Positions 34,197-42,734 of a stretch of DNA of 64,000 nt are shown here, in pieces. The notes beneath the pieces were generated by a model that was given only the letters and a program-made list of their open reading frames with translations, did no database searches and was not told the origin of the DNA. Every line of letters begins with the position of its first letter. Within the stretch, counting starts at the first letter, position 1. The position numbers were made by a program, and so were the translations under genes. Origin of the DNA: an uncultured Sphingomonadales bacterium (lineage in GTDB: Bacteria; Pseudomonadota; Alphaproteobacteria; Sphingomonadales; Sphingomonadaceae); NCBI GenBank assembly GCA_903839675.1, contig CAIMDB010000028.1, positions 326,301-390,300 of the forward strand, written 5' to 3'.

Positions 34197-35396
34197 ATGA
34201 CACAGCCCCTGCCCAGATATGACGTTATCATCCTTGGTGCCGGAGGGGCGGGCCTGATGTGCGCTGCCCGCGCGGGCCAAGCGGGCAAACGCGTGCTCGT
34301 CATCGACCATGCCGATGCACCGGGGAAGAAGATCCTGATCTCCGGCGGCGGGCGCTGCAACTTCACCAACGTGAACACGGCGGCCGAACGTTTCCTGTCG
34401 GCCAATCCGCATTTCGCAAAGTCGGCGCTCGGTCGCTATCGTCCAGCGGACTTCATTGCCCTTGTCGACGCCTATGGCATTGCCTGGCATGAAAAGACGC
34501 TCGGTCAGCTTTTCTGCGATGGCTCTGCCAAGCAGATTGTCGCGATGCTGATGGACGAATGCGCGAAGGGCGCGGTCGACTTCGCCTTTTCGACGGACAT
34601 TGGAGAGATCGGCCATGCCGATGGCCTGTTCCGGGCGGGCGGTGCTGAGGCGCCTGCGCTTGTGGTCGCCACAGGCGGCCCTTCCATCCCGCAAATGGGC
34701 GCAACGGGCATCGCCTATGACATTGCCCGGCGCTTTGGCCTCAAGGTCGTCGAACCGCGCCCCGCACTTGTGCCCTTTACGCTGGGCGGGGAGGAAACAC
34801 TCTTCCGAACGCTCTCCGGCGTGTCAGCAGAGGTCGTGGCCCGCACCGGCAAAACGAAATTCCGCGAAGCCGCGCTCTTCACGCATCGCGGCCTTTCCGG
34901 TCCGGCGATTTTGCAGGTGTCGTCCTATTGGCGGCATGGCGAGCCTGTCGGCATCAACTTCCTGCCCGAAGCGCCTCGCGACTGGCTGAAGATGCTCAAG
35001 CGGGATCGCCCCCGCCAGACGCTGCGGACAACTCTCGCGAGCCATTTGCCAGATCGCCTCGCTTTTGCCCTCTCCGGCAAGGTCAGCGGCGAAGATGTCG
35101 ATTGGGGCTTGCTGGAGCTTGTCGAAATGAAGGACCCGATGCTCGACCGGATTGAGCGCCGCCTCGCCGATTGGGAATTCCATCCCAATGGCACAGAGGG
35201 CTTTGCCAAGGCCGAAGTCACCATTGGCGGCATCAGCACAGCGGAACTTTCGTCTAAGACGTTGGAGGCCGCCAAGGTGCCGGGCCTTTATGTGATCGGC
35301 GAAGCGGTCGACGTTACCGGATGGCTAGGCGGCTACAATTTCCAATGGGCCTGGGCGAGCGGTGTGGCCGCTGCGCAGGCGTTGGCAGCACAGTAG
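34197..35396 (+). CDS. HI0933-family FAD-dependent oxidoreductase (YhiN-like)
   Basis: The 399-residue protein has an N-terminal FAD motif (DVIILGAGGAGLMCAARAGQAGKRVLVIDH), the HI0933 signature KKILISGGGRCNFTN and the C-terminal GLYVIGEAVDVTGWLGGYNFQWAWASG. The family is widespread; some members are linked to flavin reduction or to tRNA/tetrahydrofolate chemistry, but no general function is known. It ends three bases from the end of rlmN on the other strand. Confidence 0.88.
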   Translation: MTQPLPRYDVIILGAGGAGLMCAARAGQAGKRVLVIDHADAPGKKILISGGGRCNFTNVNTAAERFLSANPHFAKSALGRYRPADFIALVDAYGIAWHEKTLGQLFCDGSAKQIVAMLMDECAKGAVDFAFSTDIGEIGHADGLFRAGGAEAPALVVATGGPSIPQMGATGIAYDIARRFGLKVVEPRPALVPFTLGGEETLFRTLSGVSAEVVARTGKTKFREAALFTHRGLSGPAILQVSSYWRHGEPVGINFLPEAPRDWLKMLKRDRPRQTLRTTLASHLPDRLAFALSGKVSGEDVDWGLLELVEMKDPMLDRIERRLADWEFHPNGTEGFAKAEVTIGGISTAELSSKTLEAAKVPGLYVIGEAVDVTGWLGGYNFQWAWASGVAAAQALAAQ

Positions 35397-35399
35397 CGC

Positions 35400-36584
35400 C
35401 TACCCCAAAGCTGCCTGCTTCTCTTCCGCCAAACGGTCCAGCTCTGCGCGCGTTTTCTTTTCCGAACTGGTCTTCAGCTGCCCACAGGCGGCATCAATGT
35501 CACGCCCACGCGGGGTGCGGATCGGGGCGGAGATGCCGCCGTCAAACACGATGTTCGAGAAGGAGCGGACGCGTTCCGGCGTCGACGTATCATAAGGCGC
35601 GCCGGGCCAGGGATTGAACGGAATGAGGTTCACCTTGGCGTGGAGGCGGTACTTCTTGATGAGGCGGACGAGTTCACGCGCTTCGTCATCGCTGTCATTC
35701 TTGTCCTTCAGCATCACATACTCGAACGTGATGCGCCGCGCATTGTTGACGCCGGGATAGTCGGCGCAGGCCTGAAGCAATTCCTCAAGCCCATATTTGC
35801 GGTTGATTGGCACGATCTCATCGCGGACTTCCTTGGTCACCGCATGGAGCGAGACGGCAAGGTTGACGCCAATCTCTTCGCCCGCACGCGCCATCATCGG
35901 GACAACGCCCGAGGTCGACAGCGTGATGCGCCGCTTGGACAGCGCAAGGCCATCGCCGTCCATCACGATCTTGAGCGCATCGCGCACCGCATCAAAATTA
36001 TAGAGCGGCTCACCCATGCCCATCATGACGATGTTGGTGAGCAGACGTCCTTCGGGCTGCGACGGCCATTCACCCAGACTGTCCCGCGCAAGCATGACCT
36101 GCCCGACAATCTCGCTCGCCGTCAGGTTGCGGACCAGCCGCATCGTGCCTGTATGGCAGAAGCGACAGTTGAGCGTGCAGCCGACCTGCGAAGAAACGCA
36201 GAGCGTCCCGCGGTCAGCATCGGGGATGAAGACCATCTCATAGTCCTGCGCATCGGGCGCGCGGAGCAGCCACTTGCGCGTGCCGTCGGACGAGACCTGC
36301 GCCTCCACCACTTCGGGGCGGCCAATGACGAAATGGTCCGCAAGAAACGGGTGCTGCGCCTTGGCAATATCGGTCATCTGCGCAAACTCAGTCGCACCGC
36401 GATTATAGACCCAGTGCCAGATCTGCTTGCCGCGCAGCTTGGCGGCCTTGGCGTCGAGACCTGCGGCCTCGAGCTCGGCACGGATCTGCTCTTTCGACAG
36501 GCCGACGAGGTCAACACGACCATCTTCGCGCAAGGTGGGGGCGCGGGGAACCGCGACGGGATCAATATGTCCGGGAATCTGCAT
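35400..36584 (-). CDS. rlmN: 23S rRNA (A2503)/tRNA (A37) C2-methyltransferase
   Basis: The 394-residue radical-SAM protein has the C-x3-C-x2-C cluster motif CTLNCRFC (Cys 136, 140, 143), [10 protein letters not shown] and [13 protein letters not shown]. RlmN methylates A2503 of 23S rRNA and A37 of some tRNAs through a Cys-linked intermediate. Length is normal. The C-terminal tail is Glu/Lys/Ala-rich. A REP doublet lies between its start and the ppc gene. Confidence 0.95.
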   Translation of the reverse strand: MQIPGHIDPVAVPRAPTLREDGRVDLVGLSKEQIRAELEAAGLDAKAAKLRGKQIWHWVYNRGATEFAQMTDIAKAQHPFLADHFVIGRPEVVEAQVSSDGTRKWLLRAPDAQDYEMVFIPDADRGTLCVSSQVGCTLNCRFCHTGTMRLVRNLTASEIVGQVMLARDSLGEWPSQPEGRLLTNIVMMGMGEPLYNFDAVRDALKIVMDGDGLALSKRRITLSTSGVVPMMARAGEEIGVNLAVSLHAVTKEVRDEIVPINRKYGLEELLQACADYPGVNNARRITFEYVMLKDKNDSDDEARELVRLIKKYRLHAKVNLIPFNPWPGAPYDTSTPERVRSFSNIVFDGGISAPIRTPRGRDIDAACGQLKTSSEKKTRAELDRLAEEKQAALG

Positions 36585-36642
36585 GGCCGCGCGTATAGTT
36601 GGAGTTGCAAGAAAACGCCACCATCGTGGATTTCCATCCCTT

Positions 36643-36739
36643 CGTCATGCTGAACTTGTTTCAGCACAACAGCGTGGGGCCCCATCGTCGGCTGAAGAGA
36701 TGCGCCGCCGGGTTATCCTGAAACGAGTTCAGGATGACG
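36643..36739. repeat. REP doublet (REPIN-like palindromic repeat)
   Basis: Two inverted REP-like hairpins (36643-36667 and 36716-36739) with outer CGTCAT/ATGACG ends. Stems are GCTGA/TCAGC and CCTGA/TCAGG: two bases change on both sides so pairing is kept. The first arm is nearly identical to the right arm of the 24527-24622 element. The spacer is about 48 bases. Confidence 0.82.
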
Positions 36740-36760
36740 AAATGGAGGGGGAGGTTTAGT

Positions 36761-39538
36761 TCACCCATGCGCCCCAAAGTGGTTCGCAATCGCCGTCCCG
36801 ATCCGCAGGCACAGCGCATAGGCCTGATCAATGGGCGTGATGTAGGCGGACTGGATACCGGCATAGGCCTGCCCGTCGCTATCGGGATAGTCGGTGGGCT
36901 CATTCACCGCGAAATCGTCGATGGAGGGCGCCGAGACCGGAAAGGCGCGGCGGAGCTGGGCAAGCGCGTCCTCGATGCGCAGGGTGAAGACCATTTCCAG
37001 CACATCGTCACGGCTAATGTCGTTGGAGCGGGAGAAGGCAGGGATCTGCACCGCCTTTAAGAACATATGCTGCATCAGCGCGAGGCGCAGCGCATGGAGT
37101 GCGCCCAGCGACCGGCGGACATCTTCGCGCGCGCCATCCGTCGCCGTCTCATCCTTGGGGAGGCGGTCGAGCAGGCGGTGCAGCTTCAACCCGTCGACCC
37201 GCAGTCGTGACGCCAACCGCCGGAATACGCCGGTGCGGTCATCCTTAGTCAGATGTTCGGCAAGCGAGAGGCAGGCCGGTTCAAGCGCCGTCTCCGTCCC
37301 GCGATAGGGGCGGCTCGCCCAATAGGCCGAGTTGAACAGCTCGCCATAGGCCGCGACCGACTTGATACTCGCCAGCCGGTCCGACGCACGCAGCATCCGC
37401 ACGAGCGACCTGCCCCGCCTAGAACTCGCCAGCACCTCAGCGACACCTTCCAGATCCTCGCCCGCTGCGGTGCCAACGCCCGCAATGACATTCACGGGAT
37501 AGCCCAGCTGTTGGAGGATGGCATTGTGCGGGATGGCACGGATTTGCCGCAGGCTCATATCCCGGTCCGCCGCCAAGTCTGACTGGCGGCGCGATTTGCG
37601 GCTGCCGGTTTCGTTGAGCAAGCCCAAGCCGAATGCCGTGACCGCACGAGCATAGGTGCGCGATTCCAGATGCTCGCGCTGGACGCGCCTTATGCCGCGA
37701 TAGAAATCGAGCGTGATGTCGGTGCGCGAATAGAACGGGTCCTCGCCCACTGGCAGCGGGGTTAACTCTGCCTCAGCAATGCGGGTGAAGGTGGCCAGCG
37801 CGAGGGCAGGGTTGCGGAAGAGCAGATAGCCGTCCCCGCCCTGAAAGCTCGCCTCCAGCTCGGTCGCGATGCCATTGGCGGCGAATTGCTGACGCGACCA
37901 CTCACTCATCGGATAGCGCATCCGGTCGGCTATGCTCACCGGGTGTGCGCCGCGCCCCATCGACTCGCCATGCGTGTTGAAGATGAGCGCGGCGACATCG
38001 GTCAGCCCATGCCGCGCCATGATGCGCGCCAGTCGCCCGTGCAGGCGCTCAATGGCCAATGCGGCGGGGAGTTGCCCCACGAACCGGCCCGCATCCGAAA
38101 AGCCCGTCTGGATCGAGACACGCCCCCGCGTGCGGGCATAGGCTTGATAGGTCGGCTCGGCGAGCATGGCATCGAGGAAGCGGGCGCCATGTTCCATCGC
38201 ACTTTCGGTTTCGAACAAGGGCGAGACATCCACCTTGTCATCAATGCCGAACAGCTTAGCGAAATAGAGCGCGGCGAGCACGGTCTGCGGCTGCTCACAT
38301 TCCGCAATCAGCATCCGGATCGGCGCGTCCCCATCCACATGATGGAGGATCTGCACCATGGCGAGGAACTGCCGCAGCGCGGTCGTGCTCTCAATAGCGA
38401 GCGCCGCAAAGTTGGAGCGCAGTGGGGTTACACCCTCGAGAAGCGCCCGCACCTTTTGCAGTGCGGTGCGGCTGCCCAGATCGAGCGTGTTGTCGGGATC
38501 AATCCGGCGGCGGATGGCGTTGTGGAGCTGCGACGTGTTCACACGGAAATGCACCCAGCCCATGCCGAGGCCATCGGCGCGCATGGCCGAGGCAAGGATG
38601 AGCAGCGCCTTTGCCGTGTCCGACGCGGCGGAAGCGGCTTCGGCCAACAATTGCTCAATCAGCGGCACCAGAGTGATGATCTTATCCGGATGCGCCGCCG
38701 TCAGCGCATTGGCGGCATCGGACAGCGCCTCGGGCGTTGAGAGATCGCGCGCGAACCGGTCCGCCATGTCGCGGCTGTGCGCCTCTGCGCCCCGCAATGT
38801 GTCAATGAGCGGATGGACAGGATCAATCGCGGCCAACTGCGTCGCATAGCCCGACAGGCGCAACGCCTTTTCCGACAGGCGATAACGCAAGGAGGTCGAC
38901 CAGCTGATGTCTGTGCGGCCATCCATGTCATAGCCGACCCATGTCGCGAGACGATAAGGCTGCGGCAAAAGCTGCGTCCAGCGGTCGGGCCAATTGGCGG
39001 CGGCTACATCGAGCACCACGCCCGTCAGAGCATCACGCGCCTGGGCGGCCCGCCCGATGGCGGCCATCGCCTCATCATGTTCAAAGTCGAGCGTGATGGC
39101 CGGGCGGCTGCGGCTGGCGGTACAGACAGCGCCGCCATCATCCTGCGATACCGCATCGGCAATCGCATCGCTTTGCGCGGGGCTCAGCAGGAAAGTCGGG
39201 TGTGCGGTAAAAACAGCATGGAGCAATGGGCGTGACCAGCGGGCGGCGAAGCTTTCAAAGTCAGTGGCAGACGCCGCCACAATCCCCCGCAGGCGGGCGA
39301 GGTTCGACTCTTGCGCGACGGGCGACAACAGATCGCGCACATGGCCTGCGCGGCTTTCGAGCGCTTCACACTCGAGCTCATCAACAAGCGCGGCGACCTC
39401 ATCCAGCGGCAGGCCGCCATTTTCAATCTGGCGGGAGAGATCAAGGCTCAACTGGAAGACAGGATTGAAGATCGGCGTTTCCGCCGTCTGAAGGTGGAGC
39501 GCCTTCAGCCGTGCCCGCAGGTCCGCACTTGTCTTCAT
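36761..39538 (-). CDS. ppc: Phosphoenolpyruvate carboxylase homologue with altered active site
   Basis: The 925-residue protein aligns with PEP carboxylase over its length. Kept marks are FTAHPTF around the catalytic His 113, a GSR motif near 655 (equivalent of the GSRP loop) and the IANHFG tail. Others deviate: the loop normally reading FHGRGG reads FNTHGES (about 515-525), so the expected His and Arg are replaced; GYSDSxKDAG is shortened to GFSDAGR; WxGGDRDGNP reads WVGYDMDGRT. Normally PEPC forms oxaloacetate from PEP and bicarbonate. It may be a divergent but active form, or have lost or changed activity. Transcribed singly, upstream of the REP doublet. Confidence 0.8.
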   Translation of the reverse strand: MKTSADLRARLKALHLQTAETPIFNPVFQLSLDLSRQIENGGLPLDEVAALVDELECEALESRAGHVRDLLSPVAQESNLARLRGIVAASATDFESFAARWSRPLLHAVFTAHPTFLLSPAQSDAIADAVSQDDGGAVCTASRSRPAITLDFEHDEAMAAIGRAAQARDALTGVVLDVAAANWPDRWTQLLPQPYRLATWVGYDMDGRTDISWSTSLRYRLSEKALRLSGYATQLAAIDPVHPLIDTLRGAEAHSRDMADRFARDLSTPEALSDAANALTAAHPDKIITLVPLIEQLLAEAASAASDTAKALLILASAMRADGLGMGWVHFRVNTSQLHNAIRRRIDPDNTLDLGSRTALQKVRALLEGVTPLRSNFAALAIESTTALRQFLAMVQILHHVDGDAPIRMLIAECEQPQTVLAALYFAKLFGIDDKVDVSPLFETESAMEHGARFLDAMLAEPTYQAYARTRGRVSIQTGFSDAGRFVGQLPAALAIERLHGRLARIMARHGLTDVAALIFNTHGESMGRGAHPVSIADRMRYPMSEWSRQQFAANGIATELEASFQGGDGYLLFRNPALALATFTRIAEAELTPLPVGEDPFYSRTDITLDFYRGIRRVQREHLESRTYARAVTAFGLGLLNETGSRKSRRQSDLAADRDMSLRQIRAIPHNAILQQLGYPVNVIAGVGTAAGEDLEGVAEVLASSRRGRSLVRMLRASDRLASIKSVAAYGELFNSAYWASRPYRGTETALEPACLSLAEHLTKDDRTGVFRRLASRLRVDGLKLHRLLDRLPKDETATDGAREDVRRSLGALHALRLALMQHMFLKAVQIPAFSRSNDISRDDVLEMVFTLRIEDALAQLRRAFPVSAPSIDDFAVNEPTDYPDSDGQAYAGIQSAYITPIDQAYALCLRIGTAIANHFGAHG

Positions 39539-39638
39539 CCCTGATCCTCCGGCGCAATTGTGCAGCGCAACAGGAGCCTAACGTGCGCGGCGCCTATCTC
39601 AAGGGGTGTGAATACCAATGCAGGTAGGTGGTGCTTGT

Positions 39639-40835
39639 TTAGATCACACCCTTCTCAACCATGGCGTCGAGGTCCGCTGCACCAAGGCCCAGCAACTCGC
39701 CATAAATCTCCGCATTATGCTGCCCGACCTTGGACGGTGCTGCACGCCGGACGCTGCCGGGGGTGGCTGAGAATTTGGGGAAGCTCGACTGCATCTTGAG
39801 CGGACCGTAACGTTCTGTTTCCACCTCAATGATCGCTTCGCGCGCCCGAAAATGCGGATCTTCCAGCATGTCGGGCGCACGGTAGACGCGACCGGCAGGG
39901 ATGGAGTGTTCGATCATCAGCGCATCGACGTCATCAACAGTCAGCGTCTTGGTCCAATCGTTGATGAGCGCATCCAGCTCATCCTGATTTTCGCCGCGCG
40001 CCAAATGTGTCGCATAGCGCGGATCATCGCCCAGTTCGGGACAGCCCATGGCACCTGCCAGCCGCTTCCAGAGCGAGTCCTTATTGGCGCCGATCATGAA
40101 CTCGCCGTCCTTGCAGCTATAGACGTTAGACGGAGCGATGCCCTTCAACACCGAGCCTGAGCGTTCGCGGATCAGGCCCATACGGTCATATTCAGGCACC
40201 AGCCCTTCCATGACCTGAAGCACGCTTTCATAAAGCGCGGCATCAATAACCTGTCCCTTGCCGGAGCGATCCCGCTCATGCAGCGCCGCCAACACGCCCA
40301 TGCAGCCATAGGTTGCCGTCAGCGTGTCGCCGATGGACACGCCCATGCGGCTGGGCGGGAGGTTCGGTTCCCCCACGATATAGCGCCAGCCGCCCATCGC
40401 CTCACCAATGCCGCCAAAACCCGCGCGGTTGGAATAAGGCCCTGTCTGCCCATAGCCGGACATGCGCGCGATGATCAGGCCGGGGAATTCGGCCAGCAAG
40501 ACGTCCGGCCCAAGGCCCCATTTTTCCATCGTGCCGGGCTTGAAGTTCTCGATGAGAACATCCGCCTGCGCAATGAGCCGCTTCACCAGCGCCTGCCCTT
40601 CGGGCACACGCAAATTGGCGCTCACCGACCGCTTGTTGCGGGCGATGACTTCCCACTGCACCTTTTGCGCGCCTTGCCCCCATTCGCGCATCGGATCGCC
40701 TGTGACCGGCGGTTCGACCTTGATCACATCTGCGCCCATGTCCCCAAGCAACTGACCACAAAACGGCCCGGCCAGCAACTGGCCAAGTTCAACGACGCGA
40801 ATGTCCTTCAATGCACCCGTGTTCACAACAGTCAC
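39639..40835 (-). CDS. Family III (CaiB/BaiF) CoA-transferase
   Basis: The 398-residue protein has ELGQLLAGPFCGQLLGDMGADVIKVEPP at the start and the MGVSIGD motif with the family's catalytic Asp (about 165), followed by GKGQVIDAALYES. It moves CoA between carboxylic acids. The start used is GTG 40835, which overlaps the hydantoinase B stop (GTGA); longer starts would lie in that gene. The close relation of this family to succinate-hydroxymethylglutarate CoA-transferase, with an HMG-CoA-lyase-like gene in the same operon, suggests activation of a branched dicarboxylic acid. This is inference. Confidence 0.86.
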   Translation of the reverse strand: MTVVNTGALKDIRVVELGQLLAGPFCGQLLGDMGADVIKVEPPVTGDPMREWGQGAQKVQWEVIARNKRSVSANLRVPEGQALVKRLIAQADVLIENFKPGTMEKWGLGPDVLLAEFPGLIIARMSGYGQTGPYSNRAGFGGIGEAMGGWRYIVGEPNLPPSRMGVSIGDTLTATYGCMGVLAALHERDRSGKGQVIDAALYESVLQVMEGLVPEYDRMGLIRERSGSVLKGIAPSNVYSCKDGEFMIGANKDSLWKRLAGAMGCPELGDDPRYATHLARGENQDELDALINDWTKTLTVDDVDALMIEHSIPAGRVYRAPDMLEDPHFRAREAIIEVETERYGPLKMQSSFPKFSATPGSVRRAAPSKVGQHNAEIYGELLGLGAADLDAMVEKGVI

Positions 40836-42718
40836 TCTGCGGCCTCCAGATGCTGCCACACAGGCTGGACAGGCGCGGGCAGGCCCGTTTCCGCCAGACA
40901 ATTGGCGCGCAGCACCTCAATGCCGGGACCAGCGTTGAACAGCAGCAATTCACCGCGCGTTGTCCGCATTTCAGCCCGCAGCTTATCGGTGGCCGCCGCA
41001 TCAACGACGCCGGACGCATCGACAACCACACCATAATCACGCGCGCCCTCTGGCGTGACGAGACCTTGTGTGATCTCCTTGGCGACCAAGGCTGGATCAC
41101 GCTCCAGAGCGTCACCCCAGCCGCCGCCACCCCAGGTGATGAAGTGCAGCTGATCATCGACCTGAACATCGATATCCTCGACCTTATTGCCGATGATGAT
41201 CTGCTCACCCGACGCCTTTTCAAGGATCTTGCGCGCGCGCTTTCCGGGTTCACCGCCATTCACGCCCCATGGGGGAACGAACCAACGATCATCATGGATG
41301 GAGATCGTTCCGGCCGACAGGAACCGATAGGTCATGTGGATGCCATTGCCGCCGCGATGGAGGCCTGCACCGCCTGAGTCCGGCTCCGTCTCATAGCGCT
41401 CAATGATCATCGGGAAATAGCGTTCCAGAAACTCATTGGGCACGTTGGTGAAGCCCGGCCAGAGCGAGTGGCCGTCCGGCCCATCACCCAGTGGACGGCC
41501 CGGAATGCCACCAAAGCCGATCTGGAACAGCTGGAACCACGCATTGCCCTTTCCGGGACGCTGATCATTGCCTGAATAGAACAGATGCGGCGACGAGGAG
41601 AAGCCCGCCGCGTTCAGGAATTCCGGAGTCTTCTGGCCGAGCAGCCCGCCCAAAATGTCAAAGATGCGGCCCAAGGCGTGGGTGCGTCCCGAAAGCGCTG
41701 CCGGGAATTTCGGCTTCAGCAACGACCCTTCGGGAATGCGGACATCGATGAGATCATAGAAGCCGTCGTTAAACAGGATCTGCGGGTCGAAGACCATGAT
41801 CATGTAGATGCCGAAGAACATCTTGAACATGTTCTCGTTCAGATAGAAGTTGATCGAAGCGATCGACTGCGGGTCGGTTCCGTCGAAATCGAGGATGACG
41901 ACTTCGCCTTCGCGGCGCATCGTGCACTTGATGCGATAAGGGCCAAAGCCCATGCCGTCGTCGCAGATATAATCCTCAAAGCTCACCGGCTCTTCGCTGA
42001 CGGCTTGGCTCAGCAGTGTCTTCATTGCGCGGTGGTTGCGCGCGAGAAGCTCCTGCGTTGCCGAGACATAGACGTCATCGCCAAAGCGCTCTGCCATTTC
42101 AACCACGCGACGCGCCGCCACACGGCAAGACGCGATGAGCGCGTTCAAATCGGCGGCACACCAGTCCGGCTTGCGGGTCTGGTGCATGACGAGCTTCATC
42201 AGATCGTCATTATACTCGCCCTTTTTCCAGATCTTGACCGGAGGAATGCGGACGCCTTCTTCAAAGATGGAGCGGGCGTTGATCGGCATGGAGCCGACGA
42301 CCTTGCCGCCAATGTCAGACTGATGGCCGAACATCGAGGTATAGGCGATCAGGCGGCCATCCTTGAACACAGGCAGCAGCACAAGCCAGTCATTGGAATG
42401 GCTGACCGCCCCGCCGACCGAATAAGGGTCGGACAGGAAGATCATGTCGCCGTCTTCCAGCGTGCCTTCATAGTTGTCGAGGAAGCCACCGATGAAGCTG
42501 CCAAACTGGCCGACGATCATCTTGCCCGTGTGATCGGCGATCAGCGGGAAAGCATCGCCCTGTTCGCGGATGCCGGGCGACATGGCGGTACGGACGAGTG
42601 TGGCATCCATTTCGACGCGCGCATTGCGCAGCGCGTTTTCCATGATGTCGAGGGTGACCGGATCAATCGCCACTTTCTTGAATGGCGTCGTGTTGGTCTG
42701 AACGATTGTTGCAGGCAT
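40832..42718 (-). CDS. Hydantoinase B/oxoprolinase-family subunit
   Basis: The 628-residue protein belongs to HyuB/5-oxoprolinase C-half: DPVTLDIMENALRNARVEMDATLVRTAMSPGIREQGDAF, GQFGSFIGGFLDN, NDWLVLLPVFKDGRLIAYTSMFGHQSDIGG and GGAGLHRGGNGIHMTYRF. With HyuA it forms an ATP-dependent enzyme that opens lactam-type rings or carboxylates ketones (acetone/acetophenone carboxylase relatives). It lies 16 bases after the hyuA-like gene and overlaps the CoA-transferase by four bases. Confidence 0.9.
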   Translation of the reverse strand: MPATIVQTNTTPFKKVAIDPVTLDIMENALRNARVEMDATLVRTAMSPGIREQGDAFPLIADHTGKMIVGQFGSFIGGFLDNYEGTLEDGDMIFLSDPYSVGGAVSHSNDWLVLLPVFKDGRLIAYTSMFGHQSDIGGKVVGSMPINARSIFEEGVRIPPVKIWKKGEYNDDLMKLVMHQTRKPDWCAADLNALIASCRVAARRVVEMAERFGDDVYVSATQELLARNHRAMKTLLSQAVSEEPVSFEDYICDDGMGFGPYRIKCTMRREGEVVILDFDGTDPQSIASINFYLNENMFKMFFGIYMIMVFDPQILFNDGFYDLIDVRIPEGSLLKPKFPAALSGRTHALGRIFDILGGLLGQKTPEFLNAAGFSSSPHLFYSGNDQRPGKGNAWFQLFQIGFGGIPGRPLGDGPDGHSLWPGFTNVPNEFLERYFPMIIERYETEPDSGGAGLHRGGNGIHMTYRFLSAGTISIHDDRWFVPPWGVNGGEPGKRARKILEKASGEQIIIGNKVEDIDVQVDDQLHFITWGGGGWGDALERDPALVAKEITQGLVTPEGARDYGVVVDASGVVDAAATDKLRAEMRTTRGELLLFNAGPGIEVLRANCLAETGLPAPVQPVWQHLEAAE

Positions 42719-42734
42719 GGTTGTGTCCCTTTCG

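Noticed and set aside
39601..39653. Inverted repeat AAGGGGTGTGA / TCACACCCTT after the CoA-transferase
   Set aside because: One arm is within the coding end, one base is bulged, the loop is over 30 bases and there is no T run; probably chance.
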